Source: Deltaproteobacteria bacterium (GTDB lineage Bacteria > Myxococcota_C > UBA6777). Taken from it: DNA of 64,000 bases. Within the stretch, counting starts at the first letter, position 1, and the number at the start of each line of letters is the position of its first letter. The notes under the pieces are model-generated. The model was not told the origin of the DNA, searched no databases, and saw only the letters and a list, made by a program, of their open reading frames with translations. The DNA lies in the NCBI GenBank assembly GCA_002731275.1, contig PCBK01000194.1, positions 38,896 through 102,895 on the forward strand, written 5' to 3'. A program made the position numbers and the translations under genes. This document shows positions 51,859-60,155 of the stretch, in pieces.

Positions 51859-52347
51859 ATGTCCATTTACGAGATCCCACTGCAAGATATCAATGGTCAA
51901 GAGGCCCCTCTTTCAGCATACAAAGGCAAAACCTTACTGCTCGTCAATGTCGCCTCCAAATGTGGCTTGACCCCCCAATACAAAGGACTTCAAGCGTTGT
52001 ACGACGAGTACAAGGACAAAGGTCTCGAAGTTATCGCCTTTCCTTGCAACCAATTTGGTGCACAAGAACCCGGAACACACGAAGAGATCAAGACATTCTG
52101 CTCCACGCAATACAATGTCACCTTTCCTCTCTACGCAAAACTCGATGTCAACGGTCCCAACCGCCATCCCTTGTACACACATCTCACAAACCAAGAGACC
52201 ACGCCCGACGGTCCCGGCGATATCAAGTGGAATTTCGCCAAGTTTTTGATCAATCCAGAGGGAGACGTTGTGGCGAGATTCTCCCCCCGCACCACGCCCG
52301 AAGATCAGACATTGCTTGAAACACTTAAAGCCCAGCTCCCCAAGTAG
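51859..52347 (+). CDS. Glutathione peroxidase family protein, cytosolic (cysteine type)
   Basis: 162 residues from the ATG at 51859 (AGGAGAG upstream), no signal peptide. The peroxidatic residue is Cys35 in NVASKCGLTPQY, encoded by TGT, so this is not a selenoprotein. FPCNQFGAQEPG carries the conserved Gln, and KWNFAKFLI the conserved Trp-Asn. Cys81 in the KTFC segment is a candidate resolving cysteine, as in thioredoxin-dependent bacterial enzymes. It reduces hydroperoxides. A second, exported copy follows 206 bases later. Confidence 0.9.
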   Translation: MSIYEIPLQDINGQEAPLSAYKGKTLLLVNVASKCGLTPQYKGLQALYDEYKDKGLEVIAFPCNQFGAQEPGTHEEIKTFCSTQYNVTFPLYAKLDVNGPNRHPLYTHLTNQETTPDGPGDIKWNFAKFLINPEGDVVARFSPRTTPEDQTLLETLKAQLPK

Positions 52348-52489
52348 CTCCCCAGAAGCGCAAAGAGAGCAAGAGAAACCAAGAAGCAAACTCAGAATAA
52401 AGACGACAGAAACAAACACGCCCCCCTAAATAAACCCCTCACCATCGCCCCATATAACTTGAATAAAATACAAACCTCACACAGCACCA

Positions 52490-52518
52490 TTGACGACAGC
52501 AATAATCGTTTTTATTCT
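52490..52518 (+). promoter_or_regulatory. Sigma-70 promoter of the exported glutathione peroxidase gene
   Basis: TTGACG, 17-base spacer, TATTCT. Start near 52525, leader about 29 bases with AAAGGAGA before the ATG. The second peroxidase therefore has its own promoter. Confidence 0.7.
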
Positions 52519-52553
52519 ACAAAGCGTTCCGATTTACACAAAAGGAGATCAAC

Positions 52554-53135
52554 ATGTCACGAAGTTTGAAGATCGCGTTGTTTGCCAGTATAGCGCTTGT
52601 ACTCGCAGGCCAGACGACGAGCGCCAAAAAGCCGACCAAGGCAAACACATCGCCCTCTATCCACACATTGACCGTGAAAAACATCGACGGAAAAGATGTG
52701 AAGCTCTCAACATACAAAGGAAAAGTCCTGCTACTCGTCAACACCGCGAGCCGATGTGGGTACACTTACCAGTACAAAGGGATGCAGGAAATCCACACCA
52801 AGTACGCCAAAAAAGGCTTCTCTGTGCTCGCATTTCCATGTAACGACTTTGGAGGTCAAGAGCCCGGTACACACAAGCAGATCAAAGCCTTCTGTACAGG
52901 CAAATTCAAGACGACCTTCCCGATCTTCTCAAAGGTCAAAGTCAAAGGGAAAAAGAAAACCCCACTTTACGCGCTGTTGACGGACAAAAGTAAGCATTCT
53001 TTTGGTGGGGCGATTACGTGGAACTTCAACAAATTTTTGATCGGAAAAGATGGGAGAATTTTGGCGAGGTTCGGCTCATCAGATGAACCCAATGGTGCGA
53101 AAGTGACCAAGGCAATTGAAAAGGCCCTCAAGTGA
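52554..53135 (+). CDS. Glutathione peroxidase family protein, exported paralog
   Basis: 193 residues with a signal peptide (MSRSLKIALFASIALVLAGQTTSA). The enzyme core repeats that of the neighbouring gene: Cys68 (TGT codon) in NTASRCGYTYQYKG, FPCNDFGGQEPGTH, TWNFNKFLIGKDG. A Cys in the KAFC segment matches the candidate resolving cysteine of the cytosolic copy. The two probably arose by tandem duplication, with this copy having gained an export signal to protect the envelope. It converges on tesB with an 87-base gap. Confidence 0.88.
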   Translation: MSRSLKIALFASIALVLAGQTTSAKKPTKANTSPSIHTLTVKNIDGKDVKLSTYKGKVLLLVNTASRCGYTYQYKGMQEIHTKYAKKGFSVLAFPCNDFGGQEPGTHKQIKAFCTGKFKTTFPIFSKVKVKGKKKTPLYALLTDKSKHSFGGAITWNFNKFLIGKDGRILARFGSSDEPNGAKVTKAIEKALK

Positions 53136-53222
53136 ATGGACGCTCCAAAAGAGCTTCTGCCCAGAAAAATGTCCCCCCTCCCCCAATGTTTCTATCTGCT
53201 CTCAACTCCCTTCAATTGAAGA

Positions 53223-54092
53223 TCAAGACTTCTCTGGCCGAAGACGAATCAAGCCCTCTTGTGTAGTCGAGGCGACGAGTTTGCCATCTCTCGTAAAGAA
53301 TTGGCCTCGAACCAAACCTCTCGCGCCGCTCGCGCTTGGGCTATCGATGCTATAGAGGAGCCAATCATCAAACCGAAAATCACGATGAAACCACATCGCG
53401 TGATCCAAAGAAGCCATCTTCATCCTTGGCGACATGAACGAGATACCGTGGGGCTGTGTTGCTGTCGGTAGAAAATTAAAGTCCGACGCATAGGCGAGCA
53501 AGTAACGATGGACGATCGGATTGTCAGGTAGCTTTCCATTTGTACGGAACCAAATATGTCGGACAGGTTCCATCGGTTTGGGATTGAGCGGATTGTGGAA
53601 TTTAACAGGCTTCATCTCGATAGGCTTGTCGCAGGTGATCTGTTCGCGGATATGCGCGGGGATACGTTCCTGGTATTTGCGTGCGATCTCAAGCTCGGAC
53701 ATCAACTCTTCAGGAGGTGGGACCGAAGGCATCTCAGCCTGGTGTTCGAGTCCTTCTTCGTCAACCTGGAAAGACGCGGTCATGTAAAAAATCGACTGAC
53801 CGTGTTGAATCGCCTCCACACGTCTCATATGAAAACTACGACCATCTCGGACTTGTTGGACATCGTACACGATCGGCTTTTGCGCGTCACCGGCGCGCAA
53901 AAAGTAGCAGTGAAAGGAATGCACATGTCGATCTTCCGGTATCGTCTCTTTTGCCGCTGACAAGGCCTGACCAATCACCTGCCCACCAAAAACAGCACCA
54001 AAACCGAGATCCTGACTTTGTCCTCGATAGATACCTTTCTCAATCGCTTCAAGCGACAACAACGCCAACAACTCATCAAGAACCTTGCTCAT
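53223..54092 (-). CDS. tesB: Acyl-CoA thioesterase II
   Basis: 289 residues, the normal TesB length, a double hotdog fold. The N-terminal hotdog contains GFGAVFGGQVIGQAL and HSFHCYFLRAGD. The C-terminal one contains the catalytic set known from TesB: Asp in YASDFNF, the Ser/Thr position in MASLDHAMWFHR, and Gln in TTQEGLIR. It hydrolyses medium- to long-chain acyl-CoA to free fatty acid and CoA. TAAGGAGAGG precedes the start. A sigma-70 promoter lies about 81-108 bases upstream. Confidence 0.92.
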   Translation of the reverse strand: MSKVLDELLALLSLEAIEKGIYRGQSQDLGFGAVFGGQVIGQALSAAKETIPEDRHVHSFHCYFLRAGDAQKPIVYDVQQVRDGRSFHMRRVEAIQHGQSIFYMTASFQVDEEGLEHQAEMPSVPPPEELMSELEIARKYQERIPAHIREQITCDKPIEMKPVKFHNPLNPKPMEPVRHIWFRTNGKLPDNPIVHRYLLAYASDFNFLPTATQPHGISFMSPRMKMASLDHAMWFHRDFRFDDWLLYSIDSPSASGARGLVRGQFFTRDGKLVASTTQEGLIRLRPEKS

Positions 54093-54172
54093 CCATTCCT
54101 CTCCTTACTCCATGAAGTGAATATTGCTCCTTTGAAAGATCAAAAATGAACTCTCATTCATTCGTTGAGATG

Positions 54173-54200
54173 AATATAGGAATAAATTGATTCGTGGCAA
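54173..54200 (-). promoter_or_regulatory. Sigma-70 type promoter of tesB
   Basis: Read on the minus strand: TTGCCA, 16-base spacer, TATATT, with start near 54166, about 74 bases before the tesB ATG. Confidence 0.6.
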
Positions 54201-54247
54201 ACAAGGAGGACAGGAAAACGTTTGGGGGAGCGTGTGAAGACGTTGTA

Positions 54248-54613
54248 TCAGGTGGAGTTTTTGCGCTCTTTGAGGATTTGTTGCAGATCTTCAAGCGCAG
54301 AGTGGAGCTCTTGGCTGCGTTCGAGCTCCAAGCCTGTAAATTTGAGACCTTCGAGCAACCACAACGCGAGATCAGGATTCGCGAGGGAGTAAAACACGTG
54401 TCGTCCCTCACGATGCATTTTTACAAGACGATACGCCCGAAGTTTTGAGAGGTGTTGAGAGACACTCGAGTGGCTGATCTGCAGCTCCTCTTCAAGTGTA
54501 TTGACGTCCTTCTCATCATCACGCAACAACTCGATAATTTGAACGCGATGAGGATGAGAGATAGCACTTAAAAACCGAGCAAGTTCGTTGGCAACTATTG
54601 CGCGCGCAGGCAT
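54248..54613 (-). CDS. ArsR-family winged-helix transcriptional regulator
   Basis: 121 residues, a typical single-domain ArsR protein. ELARFLSAISHPHRVQIIELLRDDEKDVNTLEEELQISHSSVSQHLSKLRAYRLVKMHREGRHVFYSL covers the wing-helix fold with recognition helix around HSSVSQHLSKL. It lacks the CxC metal motif of ArsR/SmtB metal sensors; no cysteine is present, so it probably senses another signal or a partner protein. The C-terminal helix (SQELHSALEDLQQILKE) would form the dimer. It sits between the SulP transporter and tesB on the same strand. The 11-2-11 palindrome in front of the SulP gene is a plausible target, which is inference. Confidence 0.88.
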   Translation of the reverse strand: MPARAIVANELARFLSAISHPHRVQIIELLRDDEKDVNTLEEELQISHSSVSQHLSKLRAYRLVKMHREGRHVFYSLANPDLALWLLEGLKFTGLELERSQELHSALEDLQQILKERKNST

Positions 54614-54717
54614 AATGAATCTTCCGTCTAGTCACAGGTTATGATCAACACTCCTTCAAGCCATGCTACTCGATCACACCAAGTTTGTCATGTCCCAACA
54701 ACAAGTTTGATGTAGAG

Positions 54718-54733
54718 CCACCCTTTTGGGTGG
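54718..54733. terminator. GC-rich hairpin downstream of the SulP gene
   Basis: CCACCC, loop TTTT, GGGTGG: a strong short stem about 45 bases after the SulP stop on the minus strand. No T-run follows on that strand, so it is either a weak intrinsic terminator or a 3'-end stabilising hairpin. Confidence 0.4.
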
Positions 54734-54778
54734 GAAACACAAAGACGGAGGAGTACTACAATAGAACCAAATCCTCTC

Positions 54779-56476
54779 TCAAGTCGAAGCTTTTGAGTCA
54801 GTGGGAGGCATGGTTGTGTTTCTCGCGTCCATGTTCTGCTTGACAGCTTCGATGGGTCTATCATTAAACTTTCGCCTCAAAGTATCCCACTCCACAATAA
54901 GCGAACCACCAGCTGTCTCGATCTGCTCATCCCAAGAACAAAGAAACTCGATACAAGCGTGATCGATGTGTTGAAGTGCGCCCAAGTGAATGTGGATTTC
55001 AGCGTTGGTCGGGAGCGCTTCGAGCGTCTCGGCCAGATCAGGCATCCGTACAAATGTCAACGCACCGTGGAGGTCGATGTCGTAAACGTTCTCTTCGTCT
55101 TCGCGCTTGGAGACGTCAATCTCGACATGTGTGAAGTTGTAGATCAGCTTCATCACAGAGAGTGTAAAACCAACCATGACACCTTTGAGCAGACCGAAAG
55201 ATACGATCACGATGAGTGTGGCCATATAGATACCAAACTCGCTCTTACTGGTGTTCCACAGATCTTTGATCGTATTGAAGTTGACGAGTTTATAACCGAT
55301 ATACACGAGGATCGCGGCGAGTGCAGCTTTTGGAATAAGCGCGAGCAGCGCAGGGAAGGCGATGATAAACGCCAAGAGCCACACACCGTGCAGAATCGCA
55401 GAGTAACGAGTCTTTGCGCCAGCTGCGACGTTTGCAGAGCTACGGACGATGACACCTGTCATGGGCAACGCGCCGATCAAACCACAGAGAATGTTTCCGA
55501 TCCCTTGCGCAGCGAGTTCTTTGTCGTAGTTGGTACGCACGCCTTGGTGGATCTTATCCACAGCAGAAGCACACAGCAACGACTCAGCGCTCGCGATCAA
55601 CGCGGTCGCCAAAATCGCGACGATGATCTCACCCTTCGCCAACAATGCAAAAGACTCTGACGCCATCGTTCCCACACTCGCGAAGACACCTGTTGTCGTA
55701 AAGTTCGTCCAATTTCCAACGAATGGGATGTTCAAAGAGTCGAGTAATTTAGCAGGGATCTTCACCTTTTGGATGGGGAACTTGAGCAGGATAGTCGCTG
55801 CCGTACCGATGATCACAGCGAGTAAGGGAGCTGGCAAAAAGCGCAGAAGAAGGACTGGACTGGAAGCCTCTTCATCCTTGGCAGCCGCCTTCTCAAGGCG
55901 ACCACGGACAAAGTTCCACACGACGAGGACGATGATACAGAGAAGGCCGATACCTGCAGCCATGTGGTGCGTGCTGCCATCAAGAGGAAGGACCCCCTTG
56001 TAGATCGCGCCGGGAATCGAGAGCAGGTTCATCAAGGCACTCTTAACGGGCTTATCATCCACCATAATGTGAAACTGGCTCGCGAAGATGATCACACCAA
56101 TCCCCGCAAGCATCCCGTAAATGACGGCAGGTGCGACAGCACGAAACCAACGCCCAACACGAGACACTCCCGCAAGAAGTTGGACAAGACCAGCACCCAA
56201 TACGATCACACCAAGCGCTTTAAGGCCAAACTTCTCCACTGCATCGACAACAAGGACCACAAGCCCCGCCGCAGGACCGCTCACCTGAAGCGGCGAACCT
56301 GCGATAAAACCCACAATAATACCACCAATGATACCCGTGAATAGACCAAGCGCAGGCGGCACCTTACAGGCTACAGCGATCCCCATACACAGTGGCAACG
56401 CTACCAAAAACACAACAACAGACGCCATCACCTCCTGTCCCCAGGAAATTCCGCTCGCTTCGTTGGCTTGACTCAT
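54779..56476 (-). CDS. SulP family anion transporter with STAS domain
   Basis: 565 residues. It starts at 56476 behind GAGGAGA. Ten or more membrane helices include the SulP signatures VVFLVALPLCMGIAVACKVPPALGLFTGIIGGIIVG and GSPLQVSGPAAGL, and LIASAESLLCASAVDKIHQGVRTNYDKELAAQGIGN. A C-terminal STAS domain (about 440-545, VYDIDLHGALTFVRMPDLAETLEALP ... IEFLCSWDEQI) is present. This subgroup, with the LPLC-type start, includes sulfate and bicarbonate carriers and is often found with carbonic anhydrase; substrate is not determined here. A long palindrome and a half-site lie upstream, so expression is probably controlled. Confidence 0.9.
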   Translation of the reverse strand: MSQANEASGISWGQEVMASVVVFLVALPLCMGIAVACKVPPALGLFTGIIGGIIVGFIAGSPLQVSGPAAGLVVLVVDAVEKFGLKALGVIVLGAGLVQLLAGVSRVGRWFRAVAPAVIYGMLAGIGVIIFASQFHIMVDDKPVKSALMNLLSIPGAIYKGVLPLDGSTHHMAAGIGLLCIIVLVVWNFVRGRLEKAAAKDEEASSPVLLLRFLPAPLLAVIIGTAATILLKFPIQKVKIPAKLLDSLNIPFVGNWTNFTTTGVFASVGTMASESFALLAKGEIIVAILATALIASAESLLCASAVDKIHQGVRTNYDKELAAQGIGNILCGLIGALPMTGVIVRSSANVAAGAKTRYSAILHGVWLLAFIIAFPALLALIPKAALAAILVYIGYKLVNFNTIKDLWNTSKSEFGIYMATLIVIVSFGLLKGVMVGFTLSVMKLIYNFTHVEIDVSKREDEENVYDIDLHGALTFVRMPDLAETLEALPTNAEIHIHLGALQHIDHACIEFLCSWDEQIETAGGSLIVEWDTLRRKFNDRPIEAVKQNMDARNTTMPPTDSKAST

Positions 56477-56553
56477 TCAAAATTCTCCTCAGCAAAATCA
56501 ATCGCTCGCTCAAAACTACTTGAAGTGTTTGCTCTCTACGACATATCAATGAC

Positions 56554-56571
56554 TTCAAAAAGATTGAACAT
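56554..56571. promoter_or_regulatory. Secondary operator-like site upstream of the SulP gene
   Basis: TTCAAaaagaTTGAACAT: imperfect inverted repeat sharing the half-site TTGAACAT with the main palindrome at 56609-56632, whose near edge is about 38 bases away. Confidence 0.45.
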
Positions 56572-56608
56572 ACCATTGGTTTTTATATTTCATTGAATTT
56601 AACATTTA

Positions 56609-56632
56609 ACATGTTCAAACTTTTGAACATGT
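56609..56632. promoter_or_regulatory. Perfect 11-2-11 palindrome upstream of the SulP gene
   Basis: ACATGTTCAAA, centre CT, TTTGAACATGT. It is 133 bases before the SulP start. Length and symmetry resemble the 12-2-12 operators of ArsR/SmtB-type regulators, and an ArsR gene lies just downstream of SulP. Confidence 0.65.
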
Positions 56633-56728
56633 GATAGCCACAATGATGAATCTTGTCAAGAGTTGCCAGCAAAAGGAACATACATTTTCTCATTTTCACA
56701 GATGTCAAAGGTATTTGGCTAACTTCCC

Positions 56729-56757
56729 TTGACATCGCACAGGACGCCCAGTACTCT
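56729..56757 (+). promoter_or_regulatory. Consensus sigma-70 promoter of selC
   Basis: TTGACA, 17-base spacer, TACTCT. Start would be at or one base before the tRNA 5' end (56765), so little or no 5' trimming is needed. Confidence 0.8.
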
Positions 56758-56764
56758 GCGATGT

Positions 56765-56856
56765 GGAGGCACCTGTCGCCCGGCGGCGTCCTTGGTCTTC
56801 AAAACCAATGTGCGGAGCGTTCCTCCGCAGGCGGGTTCGACTCCCGTGTGCTTCCG
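56765..56856 (+). tRNA. selC: Selenocysteine tRNA (anticodon UCA)
   Basis: 92 bases plus a CCA that is not encoded. The acceptor stem has eight pairs (GGAGGCAC with GTGCTTCC, one G-U), the bacterial tRNA-Sec hallmark. The D stem is six positions with one U-U mismatch. The anticodon stem TTGGT/ACCAA holds loop CTTCAAA with anticodon TCA at 56799-56801. A long variable arm has a seven-pair stem (TGCGGAG/CTCCGCA, 56811-56829), and the T arm is GCGGG-TTCGACT-CCCGT. The genome therefore decodes some UGA codons as selenocysteine. No selA, selB, selD or UGA-containing selenoprotein gene is visible in this window. Confidence 0.95.
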
Positions 56857-56958
56857 TCTCTCTTCCCCTCTCTTATCCCCTTTGCGCGTTTTTGACACAC
56901 AGTGCCATAGAGTGCCCGACTCGGAAAGAACCGCACATTCGACGACAACAAAGACGAT

Positions 56959-56988
56959 TTGACAAGGTCGTTTCTCCCCTGCTACCCT
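56959..56988 (+). promoter_or_regulatory. Sigma-70 type promoter of the M19-like lipoprotein gene
   Basis: TTGACA, 18-base spacer, TACCCT, with start near 56995, about 68 bases before the ATG at 57063. Confidence 0.6.
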
Positions 56989-57062
56989 ACCGAAACAGAA
57001 AGAACAATTCCCTTTTTGGTTTTGACACATTTGAGACAAACGCCCCACATACAGGTATCACT

Positions 57063-59348
57063 ATGTCCATTGCCAACCCATTGCGTTTTCGCCGGGTTCT
57101 TCTCCGGCCTCTTGTTCCAATCCTCCTCGTCTTGTTGCTCCTGTCAGTCGGATGTGACGATCGCAGGACAGCCCCACCACAAGGAACCGTTTATTCCTAT
57201 GCTAACGGCTGCTATGCGATCGAAGTCTTCGATGATGAAGAGGGTGTTCGTTACATTAGTGTAGGACAATCACAGGACAAGTTTGCGTTTACGGCCAAGA
57301 CCTTCGAGACCGCGACCCCCTTTCACCTACGTGCGTCGGATCTCGGAACATATCTTCTCTACGATGCAAAGCGCTACTACTTCACAGCGACACAAAATGC
57401 CGACAAGTGGGTGTTCAACAGGATCGCCAAGCTGACCTCTGCGCAGGACAAGCTCGATGAAAAGTACAAGTCACCAGCGGAGTGGACACTGCAAGTCTCC
57501 GAGCGCGACCCAAAACGTTTCCAACTTTTGCACTACGCAACAGGCCGCTTTTTGAGCACATCAGGTTTGACTGATGACAAGACCAAGGCCGCGATTATCA
57601 CGCTGCACCCGACAAAAGGCTGCACGAGTTATCCAGAGCTGAGTGTCGACGCGACGGGAACCGTAAGGTCCAAGAAATGGGATGATGGTGCTGTTTACGG
57701 GATCGCGGAGATCCACTCTCACTTGATGACAAACCACGGTTTTGGCGGCGGCGGCATCTTCCACGGCTCTCCCTTCCACCGATTGGGCGTACAACACGCA
57801 TTACCAGACTGTTCACGCTCACACGGTGAAGAAGGCCGCCGCGATGTGATGGGCTTTTTCTACGACCAAAGCAAAGACTTTGACATGAACTCCCTGCTGC
57901 CGATCGCGGCAAATGGTGAAGTCCCAGAGTTTAATCACTTCACAGCTGGATACCCAAAATTCACAGAGTGGCCGAACACATGGCGCCGCTCAACCCACCA
58001 GACCATGTATTACAAGTGGCTTGAGCGCGCGTACCTTGGTGGCCTACGCTTGATGGTACAACACGCGACAGGGAACTCGGCGATGTGTCAGTTGACCCTC
58101 GCAGTCAAAGCACAAAAGACGATGTATTCGTGTAATGACATGGTGAGCGTGGACCACTCGATCGATGCAGCTTATGCACTGGAGCGATATATCGACGCAC
58201 AATCCGGCGGTCCAGGAAAAGGTTGGCTGCGCATTGTCACGACCCCCAAAGACGCTCGTGATGTGATCAATCAGGGCAAAATGGCGCTTGTATTGGGGAT
58301 CGAAATCTCCAACTTGTTCGATTGCTTTCTCAACCCACCTGAGGGCTTTAAAGCCTGCACCACAGAGCAAGTCAAGGCCAAGCTCGACCACTACCACAAA
58401 CGGGGTGTGCGTGTTCTCTTCCCTGTTCACAAGTTCGACAACGGCTTCTCTGCTGGAGACGGCCACAGAGGTATCATCGAACTGGGTAACTTTATCAACA
58501 GCGGACACTATTCGAGCTTTGTGAAAGATTGTGTAGGCATCTCAACATCCTTCGACAAAGGTGATGTCATCTTTGGTGGTTTGAACAAACCACGTGATGC
58601 GTACAACACCAAAGCGCCCGCCGACATGTCCGGCTTTGTAGATGACCCCATCGCCGCACTGGCCCCATTCTTGTCCGACATCAGAGCCCCCAAGCTCGAA
58701 GGGAAATACTGTCAAAAACACGGCCTGACACCACTCGGCACGACTCTGATCACCGAGATGATGAAGAAAGGTATGATCGTCGACATCGCGCACCTGCCTC
58801 AGAAAGCATTGAGTGAAGCTTACAAACTCCTCGAAAAGAACAATTACCCGGCCACAAAGACACACGGAGACAGCAACGATGGTCGTCTGTATGCGCTTGG
58901 TGGGATGACTGGAACGAAGCTCGATCGTTGTAGCAACGGCACACCGGGAAGCATGGGGACATCATTGGCCAACTCCGTGGCCTTGGCGAAGAAAAAAGGA
59001 GCCTACCCTGCCGAGGCGTTGAGCTTTGACTTAAATGGCTTTGCAGGGGGTCCACGTCCACGCTTTGGAGAGGACTCGAAGTGTAAGACCGAGCAAAAAA
59101 AGCCGATCACTTACCCCTTCAAATCTTACAGTGGGCAAGTCACTTTCACACAACCCCAGCTTGGCGAACGAAAGGTCGACTTCAACAAGGAAGGGATGAT
59201 CCACATTGGGTTGTTGCCTGAGCTGATCGAAGACGCTCGTCGTGATGGTGTGACAGACAAGCAATTGGAGCCCCTGTTCCGCTCCGCAGAAGCATACATC
59301 CGCTTGTGGGAAAAAGCTGAAGCCCGCGCCAAAGAGTTGTCCAAATAA
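57063..59348 (+). CDS. Lipoprotein with membrane-dipeptidase-like (peptidase M19 / amidohydrolase) domain
   Basis: 761 residues. The ATG at 57063 gives a signal peptide ending in the lipobox LSVGC; an open frame further upstream crosses selC and is not coding. Residues ~40-190 form a beta-rich domain (FHLRASDLGTYLLYDAKRYYF) resembling a fascin/trefoil fold. The rest is a TIM-barrel hydrolase: IAEIHSHLMTNHG (HxH metal pair), LVLGIEISNLF, GVRVLFPVHKFDNGF, then GMIVDIAHLPQKALSEAYKLLEKNNYPATKTHGDSN, the M19-like metal/catalytic segment. Substrate is unknown; dipeptides or lactone-like compounds are possible. Length is about twice that of classic M19 enzymes. Confidence 0.75.
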   Translation: MSIANPLRFRRVLLRPLVPILLVLLLLSVGCDDRRTAPPQGTVYSYANGCYAIEVFDDEEGVRYISVGQSQDKFAFTAKTFETATPFHLRASDLGTYLLYDAKRYYFTATQNADKWVFNRIAKLTSAQDKLDEKYKSPAEWTLQVSERDPKRFQLLHYATGRFLSTSGLTDDKTKAAIITLHPTKGCTSYPELSVDATGTVRSKKWDDGAVYGIAEIHSHLMTNHGFGGGGIFHGSPFHRLGVQHALPDCSRSHGEEGRRDVMGFFYDQSKDFDMNSLLPIAANGEVPEFNHFTAGYPKFTEWPNTWRRSTHQTMYYKWLERAYLGGLRLMVQHATGNSAMCQLTLAVKAQKTMYSCNDMVSVDHSIDAAYALERYIDAQSGGPGKGWLRIVTTPKDARDVINQGKMALVLGIEISNLFDCFLNPPEGFKACTTEQVKAKLDHYHKRGVRVLFPVHKFDNGFSAGDGHRGIIELGNFINSGHYSSFVKDCVGISTSFDKGDVIFGGLNKPRDAYNTKAPADMSGFVDDPIAALAPFLSDIRAPKLEGKYCQKHGLTPLGTTLITEMMKKGMIVDIAHLPQKALSEAYKLLEKNNYPATKTHGDSNDGRLYALGGMTGTKLDRCSNGTPGSMGTSLANSVALAKKKGAYPAEALSFDLNGFAGGPRPRFGEDSKCKTEQKKPITYPFKSYSGQVTFTQPQLGERKVDFNKEGMIHIGLLPELIEDARRDGVTDKQLEPLFRSAEAYIRLWEKAEARAKELSK

Positions 59349-59666
59349 TCTCCCCCCTCAAAACCCCACACAAAGACAATATCGACTCCACCCCCCCTCC
59401 AGGTCATATCCGAAGTTTTTTGGGACATTCTCTCTCCTGACGATGTGTTTGGACACAGAGCTTTGTTTCACGAAAATGCGAGTGCATCAACACACTCACA
59501 AACAACCCCCTCGCCAGGGATCGGATACAAATAAGACACACTACACAGGTGTTTAGTCTCCTAATCACTTTCCACAAAAAAACCTTCAACACACTGAGGT
59601 TATTTACTTTTTTTCGAATCGACCAAAAGATTCCCTAAAGCTTCGGTACTCCGGGCATTCAAAAAG

Positions 59667-59682
59667 TGTGACCTAGCTCACA
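59667..59682. promoter_or_regulatory. CRP/FNR-type binding site
   Basis: TGTGA, 6 bases CCTAGC, TCACA: both half-sites match the CRP consensus exactly and the core CTAG is symmetrical. Its centre lies about 81-82 bases before the predicted transcription start near 59756, a spacing used by class I activation. Confidence 0.6.
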
Positions 59683-59720
59683 AAACGACGCCATCGAAGA
59701 AAAAAAACAATTTAACTGAA

Positions 59721-59749
59721 TTGACGCAGAGAAAATGCCGTCTTACCTT
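59721..59749 (+). promoter_or_regulatory. Sigma-70 promoter of the 113-residue gene
   Basis: TTGACG, 17-base spacer, TACCTT, with start near 59756 and a ~40-base leader. Confidence 0.7.
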
Positions 59750-59796
59750 CATAGATGTGAGTTACACAAACATGCTGAGAACGAAGGAAGTATGTC

Positions 59797-60138
59797 ATGT
59801 CTACAAACAAACGAACGAATCCAGAGCTCGATGTCGCACAGGTACTCGCCCAAATGCAAGGTGAGCGCTGGGAGTATCTCCGCGCTCGACTCGCTCGACA
59901 TGGTCTACGTGCTTTACTCGCAGAAACAAGTATCGAAGAGGTCAATGTCATCCAAGATAAAGTCGCTGAGCTTAGACAAGACCCCACACTCGCGATACAG
60001 CAATCCCACCCCAAACATACCATACAACGAATGACAAAGCCTGCCCTCCAACAAGTCCAAGAAGCCATTCGTATGAGTATCGAACACGCAACTTCCTTAC
60101 ACTGGCCCCCTCTCTACCAAGAACCGCTCGAAGCCTAA
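59797..60138 (+). CDS. Small soluble protein of unknown function
   Basis: 113 residues, preceded by GAAGGAAG and a good promoter, so it is very likely real. It is Gln/Arg/Ala-rich and mostly helical (DVAQVLAQMQGERWEYLRARLARHGLRALLAETSIEEVNVIQDKVAELRQ). There is no signal peptide, membrane helix or cysteine. No family is recognised. Possible control by a CRP-like regulator is suggested by the site upstream. It converges on a small lipoprotein gene with a 17-base gap. Confidence 0.65.
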   Translation: MSTNKRTNPELDVAQVLAQMQGERWEYLRARLARHGLRALLAETSIEEVNVIQDKVAELRQDPTLAIQQSHPKHTIQRMTKPALQQVQEAIRMSIEHATSLHWPPLYQEPLEA

Positions 60139-60155
60139 GACACTCCTCCTGGCAA

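Larger units (their letters stand above)
56477..57062. other. Intergenic region between SulP and the M19-like gene, holding selC
   Basis: 586 bases without a protein gene. From left to right: SulP leader with operator-like repeats (56554-56632), the selC promoter (56729-56757), selC (56765-56856), then a promoter for the downstream lipoprotein (56959-56988). No intrinsic terminator is obvious after selC. Confidence 0.75.
59349..59796 (+). other. 448-base intergenic region upstream of the 113-residue gene
   Basis: The first ~55 bases are C-rich and G-poor, as after several other stops in the window. The rest carries no gene I can support. The right part contains the CRP-like site (59667-59682) and promoter (59721-59749). 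Confidence 0.6.

Noticed and set aside
51859..53135. Selenoprotein status of the two glutathione peroxidases
   Set aside because: The peroxidatic codons are TGT (Cys), not TGA, in both genes.
56856..56900. Intrinsic terminator after selC
   Set aside because: The pyrimidine-rich tract and the TTTTT near 56890 have no adjoining stable stem that I could find.
56763..57062. 100-residue upstream extension of the M19-like protein
   Set aside because: It runs through selC and adds sequence before a clear lipoprotein signal peptide.
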